A stretch of DNA of 64,000 nucleotides from Oryzisolibacter sp. LB2S. GTDB taxonomy: Bacteria; Pseudomonadota; Gammaproteobacteria; Burkholderiales; Burkholderiaceae_C. Made by a program: the position numbers and the translations under genes. The DNA lies in the NCBI RefSeq assembly GCF_040732315.1, contig NZ_CP160388.1:3493501-3557500 (forward strand). Direction: 5' to 3'. Of this stretch, positions 19,343 through 29,475 are shown piece by piece (within the stretch, counting starts at the first letter, position 1; each line of letters starts with the position of its first letter). The notes below the pieces were generated by a model, which saw only the letters and a list, made by a program, of their open reading frames with translations, was not told where the DNA came from and made no database searches.

Positions 19343-19482
19343 AAGCGCCCCCGAACGGACGGCCAAGGCAGAGGAGGAGGTCGGCCTCCCTCGTGCGGAA
19401 ATTACATATGGATAACACTTCAATATCACCATACATTTGTCGATACACTTGCTTGCAATCACGCAAACACCGGAGAACGCCC

Positions 19483-21255
19483 ATGCGACTCAATGACATC
19501 AAGGTAGGGACGCGCCTGGCGCTCTCCTTTGGCCTGGTGCTGCTCATCACCGCCACCATCGCCGGCATCGGCGTCTGGCGCCTGCAGACCCTGGCCAACG
19601 AGACACAGCGGCTGACAAGCACCGACAACGAACGCCTGAGGGCGGCGGTGCAGTGGCGCCAGGGCATAGACCAGAACTGGATACGCACGCGTGCCGCGCT
19701 GCTCGATCCGGGCAACGACCGCCTGGCGGCCTGGAACGCGGAGATGGCCGAAACCTCCAAGGGCGTGGACGTGTCGCGCAAGGTGGTGGAACGACTGCTG
19801 CAATCCGACGAGGGGCGCCGCATGCTCGGCGACATCGACAGGGCGCGCGAGGCCTACCGCGGGCCGCGCGCCGAACTGTTCAAGCGCAAGGCCGCGGGCG
19901 AGGACGTGGCCCCGCTGGTGGACAGCCAGCTCAAGCCCCTGTCCGATGCCTATATCCAGACGCTGACGGCGCTGGAGGCACGTCAGCTGATGCTGTATGA
20001 ACAGACGCGCGACCAGGCCGTGGCCGCGGCCTCGACCGGGCGCATGATCCTCGTCGCCGCCACCGTGGTGGCGCTGCTCCTGGGTGCGGTCGCCGCGCTG
20101 CTGCTGAGCCGCTCCATCACCGCCCCGCTGCATCTCGCCGTGCGCCGCGCCGGCCAGATCGCCGAGGGCGACCTGACCCAGCCCATCGATGCCCAGGGCC
20201 GCGACGAGGCGGCTGCCCTGCTGGGCGCGCTGCGCGACATGCAGGCCAGCCTGACGCGCGTGGTGGCCGATGTGCGCGCCAATGCCGAAGGCGTGGCAAC
20301 GGCCAGCAGCCAGATTGCCCAGGGCAACCAGGACCTGTCGGCGCGCACCGAATCCCAGGCCAGCGCCCTTGAAGAAACGGCGGCCTCCATGGAACAGCTG
20401 GGCGCCACCGTGCGCCAGAACGCCGACAACGCCGCCCAGGCCAACCAGCTGGCCATGACCGCCAGCACCGTGGCCGTGCAGGGCGGCGAGGTGGTGGCCG
20501 AGGTGGTGGACACCATGCGCGGCATCAACGACGCCAGCCGCAAGATCGCCGACATCATCGGCGTCATCGACGGCATTGCCTTTCAGACCAACATCCTCGC
20601 GCTCAATGCCGCCGTCGAGGCCGCCCGCGCCGGTGAGCAGGGCCGCGGCTTTGCCGTGGTCGCCGGCGAGGTGCGCTCGCTGGCCCAGCGCAGCGCCGAG
20701 GCCGCCAAGGAGATCAAGCAGCTCATCACCGACAGCGTGCAGCGCGTGGAACAGGGCACGCAGCTCGTGGATCGGGCCGGCAGCACCATGACCGAGGTGG
20801 TGGGCGCGATCCGCCGCGTGACCGACATCATGGGTGAGATCAGCGCCGCCAGCCGCGAGCAGAGCAGCGGCGTGGCCCAGGTGGGCGAGGCCGTCACGCA
20901 GATGGACCAGGCCACGCAGCAGAACGCGGCCCTGGTGGAGGAAAGCGCCGCCGCCGCCGGCAGCCTGAACCAGCAGGCCGGCGAGCTCGTGCGCGCCGTG
21001 GCCGTGTTCAAGCTCACGGGCCATGGCCCGGCGGCCGCTGCACTCACTCCGCAGGCCCACGCGCCTATGGCTGCGCCCGCCACGGCCCCACGCGCCATGC
21101 CCAGGCCCGCCGCGCAATCGGCGCCCGCCGCCAGGCCGGCACCGCGCACACCGGCCAGGCAAGCCACGCCCGGGGTGAGCAGCACACCCGCCAGGGCAGC
21201 CGCCGCACCCGCGGCGCTGACGACCGCGGGAGACGACGACTGGGAAAGCTTCTGA
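19483..21255 (+). CDS. Methyl-accepting chemotaxis protein (Tar/Tsr type)
   Basis: Inner-membrane chemoreceptor of 590 residues. A first helix lies near residues 10-32, followed by a four-helix-bundle periplasmic sensor, a second helix near 187-209, a HAMP domain, and the signalling hairpin with the conserved tip [20 protein letters not shown]. An Ala/Pro-rich tail ends in DDWESF, a likely CheR/CheB-docking pentapeptide. The ATG at 19483 has GGAG 8 bp upstream and fits the family N-terminus. The PAS-GGDEF-EAL gene starts 1 bp after its stop. Ligand unknown. Confidence 0.93.
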   Translation: MRLNDIKVGTRLALSFGLVLLITATIAGIGVWRLQTLANETQRLTSTDNERLRAAVQWRQGIDQNWIRTRAALLDPGNDRLAAWNAEMAETSKGVDVSRKVVERLLQSDEGRRMLGDIDRAREAYRGPRAELFKRKAAGEDVAPLVDSQLKPLSDAYIQTLTALEARQLMLYEQTRDQAVAAASTGRMILVAATVVALLLGAVAALLLSRSITAPLHLAVRRAGQIAEGDLTQPIDAQGRDEAAALLGALRDMQASLTRVVADVRANAEGVATASSQIAQGNQDLSARTESQASALEETAASMEQLGATVRQNADNAAQANQLAMTASTVAVQGGEVVAEVVDTMRGINDASRKIADIIGVIDGIAFQTNILALNAAVEAARAGEQGRGFAVVAGEVRSLAQRSAEAAKEIKQLITDSVQRVEQGTQLVDRAGSTMTEVVGAIRRVTDIMGEISAASREQSSGVAQVGEAVTQMDQATQQNAALVEESAAAAGSLNQQAGELVRAVAVFKLTGHGPAAAALTPQAHAPMAAPATAPRAMPRPAAQSAPAARPAPRTPARQATPGVSSTPARAAAAPAALTTAGDDDWESF

Positions 21256-21256
21256 C

Positions 21257-24217
21257 GTGCCTCCCGGGGTTTCCACCGCCAGCTTCGGCACCACGCGCAG
21301 CCCCGTCCGCGGGCTGTACCGTCTTCTGGTCGCCACCACCAGGGTCTTGCGCAGGCCACGCACGCTGGCACGCAAGGCATTCTGGGCCACCCTGCTGATC
21401 GCGCTGCTGGCGCTGGGCAATGTGCTGGTCATGCAGCTGCTGCTGCGCCAGTCCGACAACATTGCGGCAACCTTGAGCCTGGCGGGCCGCATGCGCATGC
21501 TCAGCCAGCAGATGACGCTGCGCGCCCTGGCACCCCGCCAGGATGCACTGGGCATGTCCGCGCAGTTGCAGGAGCAATACGCCGACTTCGAGTCCGCCCA
21601 CGCCGCGCTGCTGCATGGCGGCCACACCCACGGCCAGCCGGTGCAGGCGCTCGCCCCCGGTCTGCAGCCCTCGCTGCAGAGCCTGACCGAAGGCTGGCGC
21701 CAATACCGCCAGGCCCTCGAGCGACTGCCCAGCCCTCCGCTGCAAACCCCCGAGCAGATTCGCGAGGTGATGGCCGCGGGGGATCTGCTGCTGGTGCGCA
21801 CCGAGCGCCTCATGGAGCAGCTGGTGCAATACGCCGACGGCGTGCACCAGCGCGCACGCGTCAGCAGCCTGGCGCTGTTCGTCCTGGACATGCTGCTGCT
21901 CGCGCTGGCCTACACATTGCTGGTGCGCCGCGTGCTGCGCCCCGTGCGCACACTGACCACCCAATGCCGGGACATGGCCATGGGCCGCTACGGCACACAC
22001 ACGCCCCTGCCCATGGGCGACGAGCTTGGCGAGCTCGCGCAGGCGCTCCACCGCTCGTCCGCGCAGATCGCCACCCTGCTGCACGACGTAGCCCGGGAGC
22101 GCGACGCCCTGGCACAGATGCAGGCCATGTTCGACGGCCTCACGGACAACAGCGTGGCCGGCGTGTACCTGCTCGACGAGTCCATGCACCTCGTCTACGC
22201 CAACGAACAGCTGGCGCGCATGCTGGGCTATGAGCGCCAGCTGCTGGCCGACCGCTTTCCGCTGGCACGGCTGTTCTCGCCCGCGGTCTTTGACGATGTC
22301 CGCGTCCGCGTGCAGGACCGGCTGCAGGGACGGCTGCACAGCGCGCGCTACGAGCGCACCGCCCTGCGCGCCGACGGCAGCAGCCTGGAGATCGAGATCT
22401 TCGGGACCGCCATGCGCCTGAACGGCAGGCCGGCCGTGATAGGCATGATGCTGGACATCTCCCAGCGCAAGCGCGCCGAGGCCTCGGCGCGCCGCGCGGC
22501 GCTGGTCTACCAGAACACCACCGAGGCCATGGTGGTCACCGACGCCCAGGGCGTGGTGCTGGACACCAACCCCGCCTTCACCCAGGTGACCGGCTACGCG
22601 GCCCATGAAATCGTCGGCCGGCGCATGAACATGCTGAGCTCGGGACGCCAGAGCCGCGCCTTCTACCAGGCCATGTGGGCCAGCCTGCTGGAAAGCGGCA
22701 AGTGGAGCGGCGACATCTGGAACCGACGCAAGAACGGCGACGATTTCGTCGAGCGCCTGACCATCAGCGCCTCCTACAACGAGGACGGCAGCGTCGGCTG
22801 CTACATCGGCCTGTTCGCCGATGTGACGGCCCAGCGCCGACAGGAGGCCTCCATCTGGCACCAGGCACATCACGACCACCTGACCCAGCTGCCCAACCGT
22901 CAGATGTTCCAGCAGGAGCTCGAGCGCAGCATGGCGCAGACCCGCGCCAGTGGCCAGAGCTTCGCGCTGCTGTTTCTGGACCTGGATATGTTCAAGGAGG
23001 TCAATGACACCTTCGGCCACGACATGGGCGATGAACTGCTGTGCGAGGTCGCGCATCGCCTGCGCGGCTGCGTGCGCGCCAGCGACAAGCTGGCACGCCT
23101 GGGCGGCGACGAATTCACGCTGATCCTGCACCATCTGCAGCAACCCCAGGACGCACATGCGGTCTGCCGCAAGGTGCTGCACGCCCTGGCCCAGCCCTAC
23201 GAGCTCATGGGCGGCGTGGTGCAGATCTCCGCCAGCGCGGGCGTCACGTACTTTCCACGTGACGGCCAGGATGGCGTGGCGCTGCTCAAACAGGCCGATC
23301 TGGCCATGTATGCGGCCAAGAACAAGGGACGCAATCAGTTCTGCGAATTCGTCCCGGCCATGGAGCAGGAGGCACAGGAGCGCCGCCTGCTGCTGCGCGA
23401 TCTGCAGCAGGCCCTGGACGGGGGCGAGCTGACCCTGCACTACCAGCCCATCGTGGACATGCACACGGGCCGCACCGTCAAGGCCGAGGCGTTGCTGCGC
23501 TGGCACCACGGGGTGCGAGGCCCGGTGAGCCCCGCGCAGTTCGTGCCCCTGGCCGAGGAATCGGGCCTGATCGTGCCACTGGGTGACTGGGTGTTCCAGG
23601 AGGCGGCGCGCCAGCTCGCGCGCTGGCGTGCCGAGATCGCCCCCGAGCTCGAGATCAATGTCAACGTCTCACCCGTGCAGCTGCAATCGAGCGGCCCCTT
23701 GGCCCAGCCCTGGCTGCGGCATCTGCAGACGTTGCGGCTGCCGCCCGAGGCCCTGGCCATAGAACTCACCGAGAACGTGCTCATGGAGGCCGACCAGGAC
23801 ACCAGCGCCCGGCTGCAGGCGCTGCAATCGGCAGGGATGCAGCTGGCGCTGGACGACTTCGGCACCGGGTATTCGTCGCTCGCCTACCTCAAGCGCCTGG
23901 ACATCGACTACCTCAAGATCGACCGCAGCTTCGTGAGCCAGCTCACGCAGGGCAGCGAGGACAACGTGCTGTGCCAGGCCATCATCGTGATGGCGCACCA
24001 GCTGGGTATACGCGTCGTGGCCGAAGGCGTGGAAACTCGGGAGCAGCACGACATCCTGCGCGCGGCCGGCTGCGACTTCGGCCAGGGCTACTGGTACTGC
24101 CACCCCGTGAGCGCGGAGGACTTCGGCGCCCGCCTGCGCGAGGAGCGCGCGGCCGTCGCCGAACCGCAACAGCCGTCGCCTCGGCCGTCCGCCCCCTCGG
24201 AAGCCCTCAGCCTCTGA
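21257..24217 (+). CDS. Membrane PAS-GGDEF-EAL dual cyclic-di-GMP protein with PilJ-type sensor
   Basis: 986-residue protein starting with GTG one base after the chemoreceptor stop. It has an N-terminal helix, a PilJ/NIT-like sensor (LAGRMRMLSQQM), a second helix and HAMP, two PAS domains, GGDEF and EAL. Both catalytic signatures are intact: RLGGDEF near residue 615, and EALLRW near 742 with LDDFGTGYSS near 866 and EGVET. It could make and/or degrade cyclic di-GMP. Co-expression with a chemoreceptor suggests it ties the same stimulus to motility-biofilm decisions. Its 3' end overlaps gph by 11 bp, tail to tail. Confidence 0.93.
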   Translation: MPPGVSTASFGTTRSPVRGLYRLLVATTRVLRRPRTLARKAFWATLLIALLALGNVLVMQLLLRQSDNIAATLSLAGRMRMLSQQMTLRALAPRQDALGMSAQLQEQYADFESAHAALLHGGHTHGQPVQALAPGLQPSLQSLTEGWRQYRQALERLPSPPLQTPEQIREVMAAGDLLLVRTERLMEQLVQYADGVHQRARVSSLALFVLDMLLLALAYTLLVRRVLRPVRTLTTQCRDMAMGRYGTHTPLPMGDELGELAQALHRSSAQIATLLHDVARERDALAQMQAMFDGLTDNSVAGVYLLDESMHLVYANEQLARMLGYERQLLADRFPLARLFSPAVFDDVRVRVQDRLQGRLHSARYERTALRADGSSLEIEIFGTAMRLNGRPAVIGMMLDISQRKRAEASARRAALVYQNTTEAMVVTDAQGVVLDTNPAFTQVTGYAAHEIVGRRMNMLSSGRQSRAFYQAMWASLLESGKWSGDIWNRRKNGDDFVERLTISASYNEDGSVGCYIGLFADVTAQRRQEASIWHQAHHDHLTQLPNRQMFQQELERSMAQTRASGQSFALLFLDLDMFKEVNDTFGHDMGDELLCEVAHRLRGCVRASDKLARLGGDEFTLILHHLQQPQDAHAVCRKVLHALAQPYELMGGVVQISASAGVTYFPRDGQDGVALLKQADLAMYAAKNKGRNQFCEFVPAMEQEAQERRLLLRDLQQALDGGELTLHYQPIVDMHTGRTVKAEALLRWHHGVRGPVSPAQFVPLAEESGLIVPLGDWVFQEAARQLARWRAEIAPELEINVNVSPVQLQSSGPLAQPWLRHLQTLRLPPEALAIELTENVLMEADQDTSARLQALQSAGMQLALDDFGTGYSSLAYLKRLDIDYLKIDRSFVSQLTQGSEDNVLCQAIIVMAHQLGIRVVAEGVETREQHDILRAAGCDFGQGYWYCHPVSAEDFGARLREERAAVAEPQQPSPRPSAPSEALSL

Positions 24218-24929
24218 CGGCGCTCACCCACATGGGGACGAGCTCGGACAGGGCATCCACATAGCCGTCGGCATCCACCTCGCGCACCGGCCGGCCATGG
24301 TTGTAGCCGTAGGTGACCAGGGCCACGGGGCAGCCGGCGGCGCGCGCGGCGCGCGCGTCGTTGCTCGAATCGCCCACCATCAGCGTGCGCGCGGGCAGCG
24401 TGCCCAGGGCCTCGCAGGTCTTGAGCAAGGGCAGCGGATCGGGCTTCTTGCGCTCGAAGGCGTCGCCGCCGAACACATGGTCGAAGAAGCCGTCCAGGCC
24501 CTTGGCGCGCAGCAGCGGCAGCGCAAAGCTCGCGGGCTTGTTGGTCAGGCAGGCCAGGCGCAGCCCCGCGCCGCGCAGCGCCGTCAGGCCCTGCGCCACG
24601 CCGGGGTAGACGCTGGAGTAGCGCCCGTTGATGGCCAGGTAATGGTGCTGGTAGCGCTCCCAGGCCCGGGGCAGCATCGCTTCGATTTTTGAAGCATCCG
24701 GCGCTTGTCCTGTCTGCCCCAACACGTGATTGAGCACCGAACGCAGCAAATGCTCGCTGCCCTTGCCCACCATGTGCTCGATGAGGCTCGGGTCTATCGC
24801 GTGCAGCTCAAGGTCGGCAAGCATGCCGCCGAGCGCCTGGGCGAAGTCGCCCAGGGTGTCGACCATGGTGCCGTCGAGGTCGATGATGGCCGCGTCCAGC
24901 CCCTGCATCAGCATCCTTGGCGCCGTCAT
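24207..24929 (-). CDS. gph: Phosphoglycolate phosphatase
   Basis: HAD-superfamily hydrolase that removes 2-phosphoglycolate. HAD motifs are [10 protein letters not shown] (nucleophile Asp), [16 protein letters not shown] and [16 protein letters not shown] over 240 residues. It overlaps rpe by ATGA. The segment [10 protein letters not shown] is encoded by a copy of the dispersed repeat (24681-24718), apparently tolerated in the cap region. In related bacteria rpe-gph usually runs directly into trpE; here two signalling genes intervene. Confidence 0.94.
   Translation of the reverse strand: MTAPRMLMQGLDAAIIDLDGTMVDTLGDFAQALGGMLADLELHAIDPSLIEHMVGKGSEHLLRSVLNHVLGQTGQAPDASKIEAMLPRAWERYQHHYLAINGRYSSVYPGVAQGLTALRGAGLRLACLTNKPASFALPLLRAKGLDGFFDHVFGGDAFERKKPDPLPLLKTCEALGTLPARTLMVGDSSNDARAARAAGCPVALVTYGYNHGRPVREVDADGYVDALSELVPMWVSAVRG
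24681..24718 (+). repeat. Dispersed repeat, copy E, inside gph
   Basis: Contains GATTTTTGAAGCATCCGGCG then CTTGTCC, a diverged AGCTGCCAGCGCTTG core, in frame within gph. Confidence 0.5.
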
Positions 24930-25606
24930 GCCAGGGCCCGGCGCATGGCGTCGATGACGGCCTTGTAGTCGGGCTTGCCGAAGATGGCACTGCCGGCCAC
25001 GAAGGTGTCGGCGCCGGCGTCGGCCACGCGGCGGATGTTGTCCGCCTTGATGCCGCCGTCGACCTCCAGGCGTATGTCCTTGCCCGAGGCCTCGATGCGC
25101 CGACGCGCTGCCTCGATCTTTCGCAGCGTGCTGTCGATGAAGCTCTGGCCACCGAAGCCGGGATTGACGCTCATGAGCAGGATCAGGTCGATGTCCTCGA
25201 TCACCCAGTCGAGCACATCGATCGGCATGGCCGGGTTGAAGGTCAGGCCGGCCTTGCAGCCGCGCGCCTTGATGGCCTGGATGCTGCGGTGCACATGGCT
25301 GCTCGCGTCGGGGTGGAAGCTGATCAGGTCGGCGCCGGCCTGGGCGAAGGCCTCGGCCAGCGCGTCCACGGGCTGCACCATGAGGTGCACGTCGATGGGC
25401 ACGGGCCGTCCGTCCGGGGTGACGGCATGGGGCTTCAACGCCTGGCAGACCATGGGGCCGAAGGTCAGGTTGGGCACGTAGTGGTTGTCCATCACGTCGA
25501 AGTGGATCCAGTCGGCGCCGGCGGCGATGACGTTCTTCACTTCCTCGCCCAGGCGGGCAAAGTCGGCGGACAGGATGGACGGGGCGATGCGGTAGGTGCG
25601 GCTCAT
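24926..25606 (-). CDS. rpe: Ribulose-phosphate 3-epimerase
   Basis: Interconverts ribulose 5-phosphate and xylulose 5-phosphate (pentose phosphate and Calvin cycles). TIM-barrel motifs are [35 protein letters not shown]-like [18 protein letters not shown] and EVDGGIK, giving the metal-binding His/Asp set. Length is 226 residues from the ATG at 25606. It overlaps gph by 4 bp and is divergent from apaG. Confidence 0.97.
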   Translation of the reverse strand: MSRTYRIAPSILSADFARLGEEVKNVIAAGADWIHFDVMDNHYVPNLTFGPMVCQALKPHAVTPDGRPVPIDVHLMVQPVDALAEAFAQAGADLISFHPDASSHVHRSIQAIKARGCKAGLTFNPAMPIDVLDWVIEDIDLILLMSVNPGFGGQSFIDSTLRKIEAARRRIEASGKDIRLEVDGGIKADNIRRVADAGADTFVAGSAIFGKPDYKAVIDAMRRALA

Positions 25607-25648
25607 GGGCGCGGATTGTCGCAGCTACGGGAAGCTACCATTGCCACC

Positions 25649-26056
25649 ATGCCCAAGTACGAATTCCAGGTCGAGGTGCAACCGCAGTACCTGCCCGACC
25701 AGTCCGCGCCCGACGAGGGTGTCTACGGCTTCGCCTACACCATCACCATCACCAACACCGGCGAGGTGACCGCGCAGCTGATCTCGCGCCACTGGGTGAT
25801 CTGCGACGCCGGCGGTCACATGGAGGAGGTCAAGGGCCTGGGCGTGGTCGGGCACCAGCCGCTGCTCAAGCCCGGCGAATCCTTTGAATACACGAGCGGC
25901 TGCCGCCTGCGCACGGCCAGCGGCAGCATGCATGGCAGCTACTTCTGCGTGGCCGAGGACGGCACGCAGTTCAGCTGCCCCATCGCCCTGTTCGTGCTCG
26001 AGGCCACGACCGCGGGCGACGAACCCCATCCCATGACCCCGCGGGTGCTGCATTGA
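25649..26056 (+). CDS. apaG: ApaG (Co2+/Mg2+ efflux-associated, DUF525)
   Basis: Small cytosolic immunoglobulin-fold protein of 135 residues. Family motifs are YTITITNTGEVTAQLISRHW, the glycine-rich GLGVVGHQPLLKPGESFEY and MHGSYF. E. coli apaG loss affects cobalt resistance; the biochemical role is unsettled. The ATG at 25649 is the only start fitting the family. Its stop overlaps the TTG start of the next gene. Confidence 0.95.
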   Translation: MPKYEFQVEVQPQYLPDQSAPDEGVYGFAYTITITNTGEVTAQLISRHWVICDAGGHMEEVKGLGVVGHQPLLKPGESFEYTSGCRLRTASGSMHGSYFCVAEDGTQFSCPIALFVLEATTAGDEPHPMTPRVLH

Positions 26057-28053
26057 GCCGCGCGACGCCGGACCTCGCGCAGCTGCTCGCGCGCCTCGAC
26101 CCGGCCGCGCCGCTGGCCGAGCGCCATCTGCAGCTGCTGGCGCTGCTGGACTGGGTGCGTGGCCACGAGCACACGGTGGAGGCCGCCACGGGCCGCGTGG
26201 CCCTGCTGGTGCAGGCGGCCGAGCAGTCGCCCGCCACGCGCCAGCGGCTGTCGGCCTGGTGGGCCGAGCTCACGCGGCATCTGGACATCACCACCCTGCT
26301 GGCCGACTTCGGCTTTGCGCAGCGCACCTCCATGGCCAGCGAGCTCGCCGAGCGCCTGCGCTACAAGCTGCTGCCCGTGAGCCCCGAGACCCAGGACGCC
26401 TCCGAGCTCTTCATGCTGGCCCTGCCGCACGAGCTGGACGCGCGCTGGCTGGCCGCGCTCGACGAGGAGCTGCTCGCGCGCCTGCTGGCCGTGCTGCTGC
26501 CCGCACAGGATGCGGGCGACGACGCGGCCAGCGCCAGCGCCAATGAATGGCAGCGCGCCCTGCTCGACGCCATCGCCTACTGCGCCGGACAAATCCTGGC
26601 CACGGGCTTTGCGCCCGAGCTGCGCCTGCGCATGAGCGAGGAGGTGCGCGCCGCCCAGCCCTTTCACGCCCTGCTGCGTGACGCCGAGAGCCTGCGCGTG
26701 GAGGTGCTGCACCCGCTGCGCACCGACGACCGCCTGCAGCAGGCCGTGCAGGGCCTGCGCGAGCGGCTCGATGCCTGCCGCGCGGCCGTGAACAACGTCT
26801 ACGCGCATTTCGAGGACAACGGCATCTCCGTGGGCCTGGTGTTTCGCCTGCGCCAGCTGCGCGCGCGCATCCTGCGCGTGCGCGAGCTGCTCGAATGCCT
26901 GCTCTCGCCGCGCCCGGCGGCCTCGGCCATGCAGCTGCTCTCGCACCTGGTCCTCGTCGGGCGCCAGCGCCGCAGCGTGCGTACGCTGCTTGCCACCAAC
27001 TCGTCGCTGGTGGCGGCCAAGGTGGCCGAGCGCAGCGCCGAGACCGGCGAGCACTACATCACGCGCACGGGCGGCGAGTACCTGTCCATGGTGCGCCAGG
27101 CCGCGGGCGGCGGCCTGGTCATGGCCGTCACCACGCTGATCAAGTTCGGCCTGTACGCGCTCGCGCTGTCGGCCTTCTGGGGCGGCTTCATGGCCGGCGT
27201 GAACTATGCGGTGAGCTTTGTGCTGATCCAGCTGCTGCACTTCACGGTGGCCACCAAGCAGCCAGCCATGACGGCGCCGGCCATGGCCGCCAAGCTCAAG
27301 GACCTGGAGGACGACGCGGCCGTCGAGTCCTTCGTGGACGAGGTCGCGCACCTGGTGCGCTCGCAGGTGGCGGCCGTGCTGGGCAATGTGCTGCTGGTGT
27401 TCCCTGGCGCGCTGCTGCTGGCGCTGTTCATCGCCCAGCTCTGGGGCAGGCCGGCCATCGATGCCGAGCACGCGCTGCACACGCTCGACACGCTGCACCT
27501 GCTCGGGCCCTCGCTGCTGTTTGCGGCCTTCACGGGCGTGCTGCTGTTTGCCTCCAGCATCCTCGCGGGCTGGGTGGAGAACTGGTTCGTGCTGCATCGC
27601 CTGGACTCGGCCATCGAGTACAACCCGCGCATCACTGCGGCCCTGGGGGTGCGACGTGCGGCACGCTGGGCACATTTTCTGCGCGGCAACATCTCGGGCC
27701 TGGCGGCCAACGTCTCGCTGGGCTTCATGCTCGGCCTCGCACCGGCCTTTGCCGCCTTCTTCGGCCTGGGACTCGAGGTGCGCCACGTCACGCTGACCAC
27801 GGGCCAGATCGGCGTCGCCGCGGCCACGCTGGGGCACGATGTGCTGCATCTGCCGGCCTTCTGGTGGGCCGTGGCCCTGGTGCCGTTCAACGGCGCGCTC
27901 AACGTCATCGTGAGCTTTTACCTCGCGTTTCGTGTGGCGCTGCGCGCGCACAACGTGGGGCGCGTCGACCGCAACCGCATCTACCGCGCGCTGCGCAGGC
28001 GCCTGCGTCGCGCCCCGCTGGGCTTTTTTCTGCCCACGCGCGGCAGCGTCTGA
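26053..28053 (+). CDS. Gcr/'SpecificRecomb' family integral membrane protein
   Basis: 666-residue protein of the family named 'site-specific recombinase' after Neisseria Gcr. No tyrosine- or serine-recombinase catalytic motif is visible. The N-terminal 350 residues are soluble and helical, then about six to seven strongly hydrophobic segments follow (for example LLVFPGALLLALFIAQLW) before a basic tail. This looks like an inner-membrane protein of unknown role. The TTG start overlaps the apaG stop, indicating coupling. Confidence 0.8.
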   Translation: MSRATPDLAQLLARLDPAAPLAERHLQLLALLDWVRGHEHTVEAATGRVALLVQAAEQSPATRQRLSAWWAELTRHLDITTLLADFGFAQRTSMASELAERLRYKLLPVSPETQDASELFMLALPHELDARWLAALDEELLARLLAVLLPAQDAGDDAASASANEWQRALLDAIAYCAGQILATGFAPELRLRMSEEVRAAQPFHALLRDAESLRVEVLHPLRTDDRLQQAVQGLRERLDACRAAVNNVYAHFEDNGISVGLVFRLRQLRARILRVRELLECLLSPRPAASAMQLLSHLVLVGRQRRSVRTLLATNSSLVAAKVAERSAETGEHYITRTGGEYLSMVRQAAGGGLVMAVTTLIKFGLYALALSAFWGGFMAGVNYAVSFVLIQLLHFTVATKQPAMTAPAMAAKLKDLEDDAAVESFVDEVAHLVRSQVAAVLGNVLLVFPGALLLALFIAQLWGRPAIDAEHALHTLDTLHLLGPSLLFAAFTGVLLFASSILAGWVENWFVLHRLDSAIEYNPRITAALGVRRAARWAHFLRGNISGLAANVSLGFMLGLAPAFAAFFGLGLEVRHVTLTTGQIGVAAATLGHDVLHLPAFWWAVALVPFNGALNVIVSFYLAFRVALRAHNVGRVDRNRIYRALRRRLRRAPLGFFLPTRGSV

Positions 28054-28212
28054 TAAGGTGCAGGCAGCAGGCGCTGCGCCGCACCCCACAGAGGCCGCAC
28101 ATCCGCTGCGGCCCGTGCGAGGGTTGCACCAGGCCTTCGTGGTCGCTGCCGCGCTCTGCCTGCGCCGAGACCAGGCGGGCCACGCCCGCACTCGACGGAA
28201 GGACATACAACA

Positions 28213-29475
28213 ATGAATGAACTATTGAGCTTCTGGGCCCAGTGGCTGCGCCCATCGGCAGGGCTGCCCACCGTGCAGTGGGCATTGCTGCTGGCCGTGG
28301 CCGCCGTGGCCGGCTACCTGGTGCAGCGCCACAGCGGCCTGCCCAAGGTGCTGGGCTATTCGCTCGTGGGCACGCTGGCGGGCCTGGCGGGCTTTGGCGG
28401 CGCCGTCTGGCCGCTGCAGGGCATAGGCCTGTTCCTCGTGGAGCTGGCCGTGGCCGTGGTGCTGTTCGAGGCCGGCGGGCGCATCCCGCTGCGCTGGTTC
28501 CGCCACAACCCCATGGTGCTGGTGCAGAGCATTGCCGAGTCGGCGCTGACCTGTGCCGCCGTGTACTGGGCGATGCTGTGGCTGAAGGTGCCGGCGCCCG
28601 TCGCCGCCGCGCTGGCCATGGTGGCGCTGGCGGCATCGCCCGCCGTGCTCACGCGCGTGGTGAGCGACACCCATGCCGCGGGCCCCGTGACCGAGCGCGC
28701 CATCGTGCTGTCCACGCTGTCCTCGCTGTATGCGCTGACGCTGGGCAGCGCCCAGGCCGGGCTGATCGAGCGCCCCGCCGCGGGCCTGCTGGGCCAGCTC
28801 TACCCGGTGCTGGTGGTGCTGGGCGTGTCGGTGGCCGTGGGCGCGCTGCTGTCGCTGCTGATGCGCCTGGCGCTGCGCGTGATGAGCCCGACGAGCGAGA
28901 ACACCACCATCCTGCTGCTGGCGCTGATAGCGGCCAGCACCGCCATCACCGCCCACCTGGGCGGCTCGGCGCCGCTCGCGGCACTGCTTGGCGGCATGCT
29001 GCTCAAGCAGCTGCACCCGCGCCCCTGGGCCTGGCCGCGCCAGATGGGCACGGCCAGCTCGGTGCTGACGATGATGATGTTCGTGCTGGTCTCCACCGTG
29101 GCCGCCCAGGGCCAGTGGAGCGTGGCCGTGGCCGGCAGCGTGGCGGCGCTGATCGCCGTGCGGCTGGCGGCCAAGGCCGTGGGCGTGGGCCTGGGCAACG
29201 TGGGCAGCGGCGCCAGCTGGCGCCAGGCGCTGTGGGTGAGCTGCGCGATGACGCCGATGTCGGCCATCGCCCTGCTCGTGGCCTCGCAGCTGGTGCTGGC
29301 CGCGGGCGATGCGGGCGAGCCGATTGCACGCATCGCCCTGCCCGCGATTCTGGTCATGGAGCTGCTCGGCGCCGTGATTGCCGCATTCGCGATCTACCGC
29401 GCGGGCGAGAGCTCCAAGCCCTGGCTTGACCTGAACCGCGGCAGCAACCCTGGAGAGTCCGGCAATGAGTCTTGA
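28213..29475 (+). CDS. Cation:proton antiporter, CPA2 family
   Basis: Inner-membrane Na+ or K+/H+ exchanger of 420 residues with about 12 hydrophobic helices. It has KefB/RosB-type features: [15 protein letters not shown] in helix 2, [17 protein letters not shown], and a long hydrophobic C-terminal half, without a cytosolic TrkA-N domain. The starting ATG at 28213 follows a 159-bp gap with no other recognised element. Its 3' end overlaps the YbdK-type ligase gene by 11 bp. Confidence 0.85.
   Translation: MNELLSFWAQWLRPSAGLPTVQWALLLAVAAVAGYLVQRHSGLPKVLGYSLVGTLAGLAGFGGAVWPLQGIGLFLVELAVAVVLFEAGGRIPLRWFRHNPMVLVQSIAESALTCAAVYWAMLWLKVPAPVAAALAMVALAASPAVLTRVVSDTHAAGPVTERAIVLSTLSSLYALTLGSAQAGLIERPAAGLLGQLYPVLVVLGVSVAVGALLSLLMRLALRVMSPTSENTTILLLALIAASTAITAHLGGSAPLAALLGGMLLKQLHPRPWAWPRQMGTASSVLTMMMFVLVSTVAAQGQWSVAVAGSVAALIAVRLAAKAVGVGLGNVGSGASWRQALWVSCAMTPMSAIALLVASQLVLAAGDAGEPIARIALPAILVMELLGAVIAAFAIYRAGESSKPWLDLNRGSNPGESGNES

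Noticed and set aside
24917..25648. In-frame extension of apaG leftward to 24917
   Set aside because: It is antisense to rpe with no family similarity; ApaG proteins start at the Met at 25649.
26053..28053. Mobile element suggested by the 'site-specific recombinase' family name
   Set aside because: No catalytic motif, no flanking repeats or cargo; it is a membrane protein in an ordinary operon.
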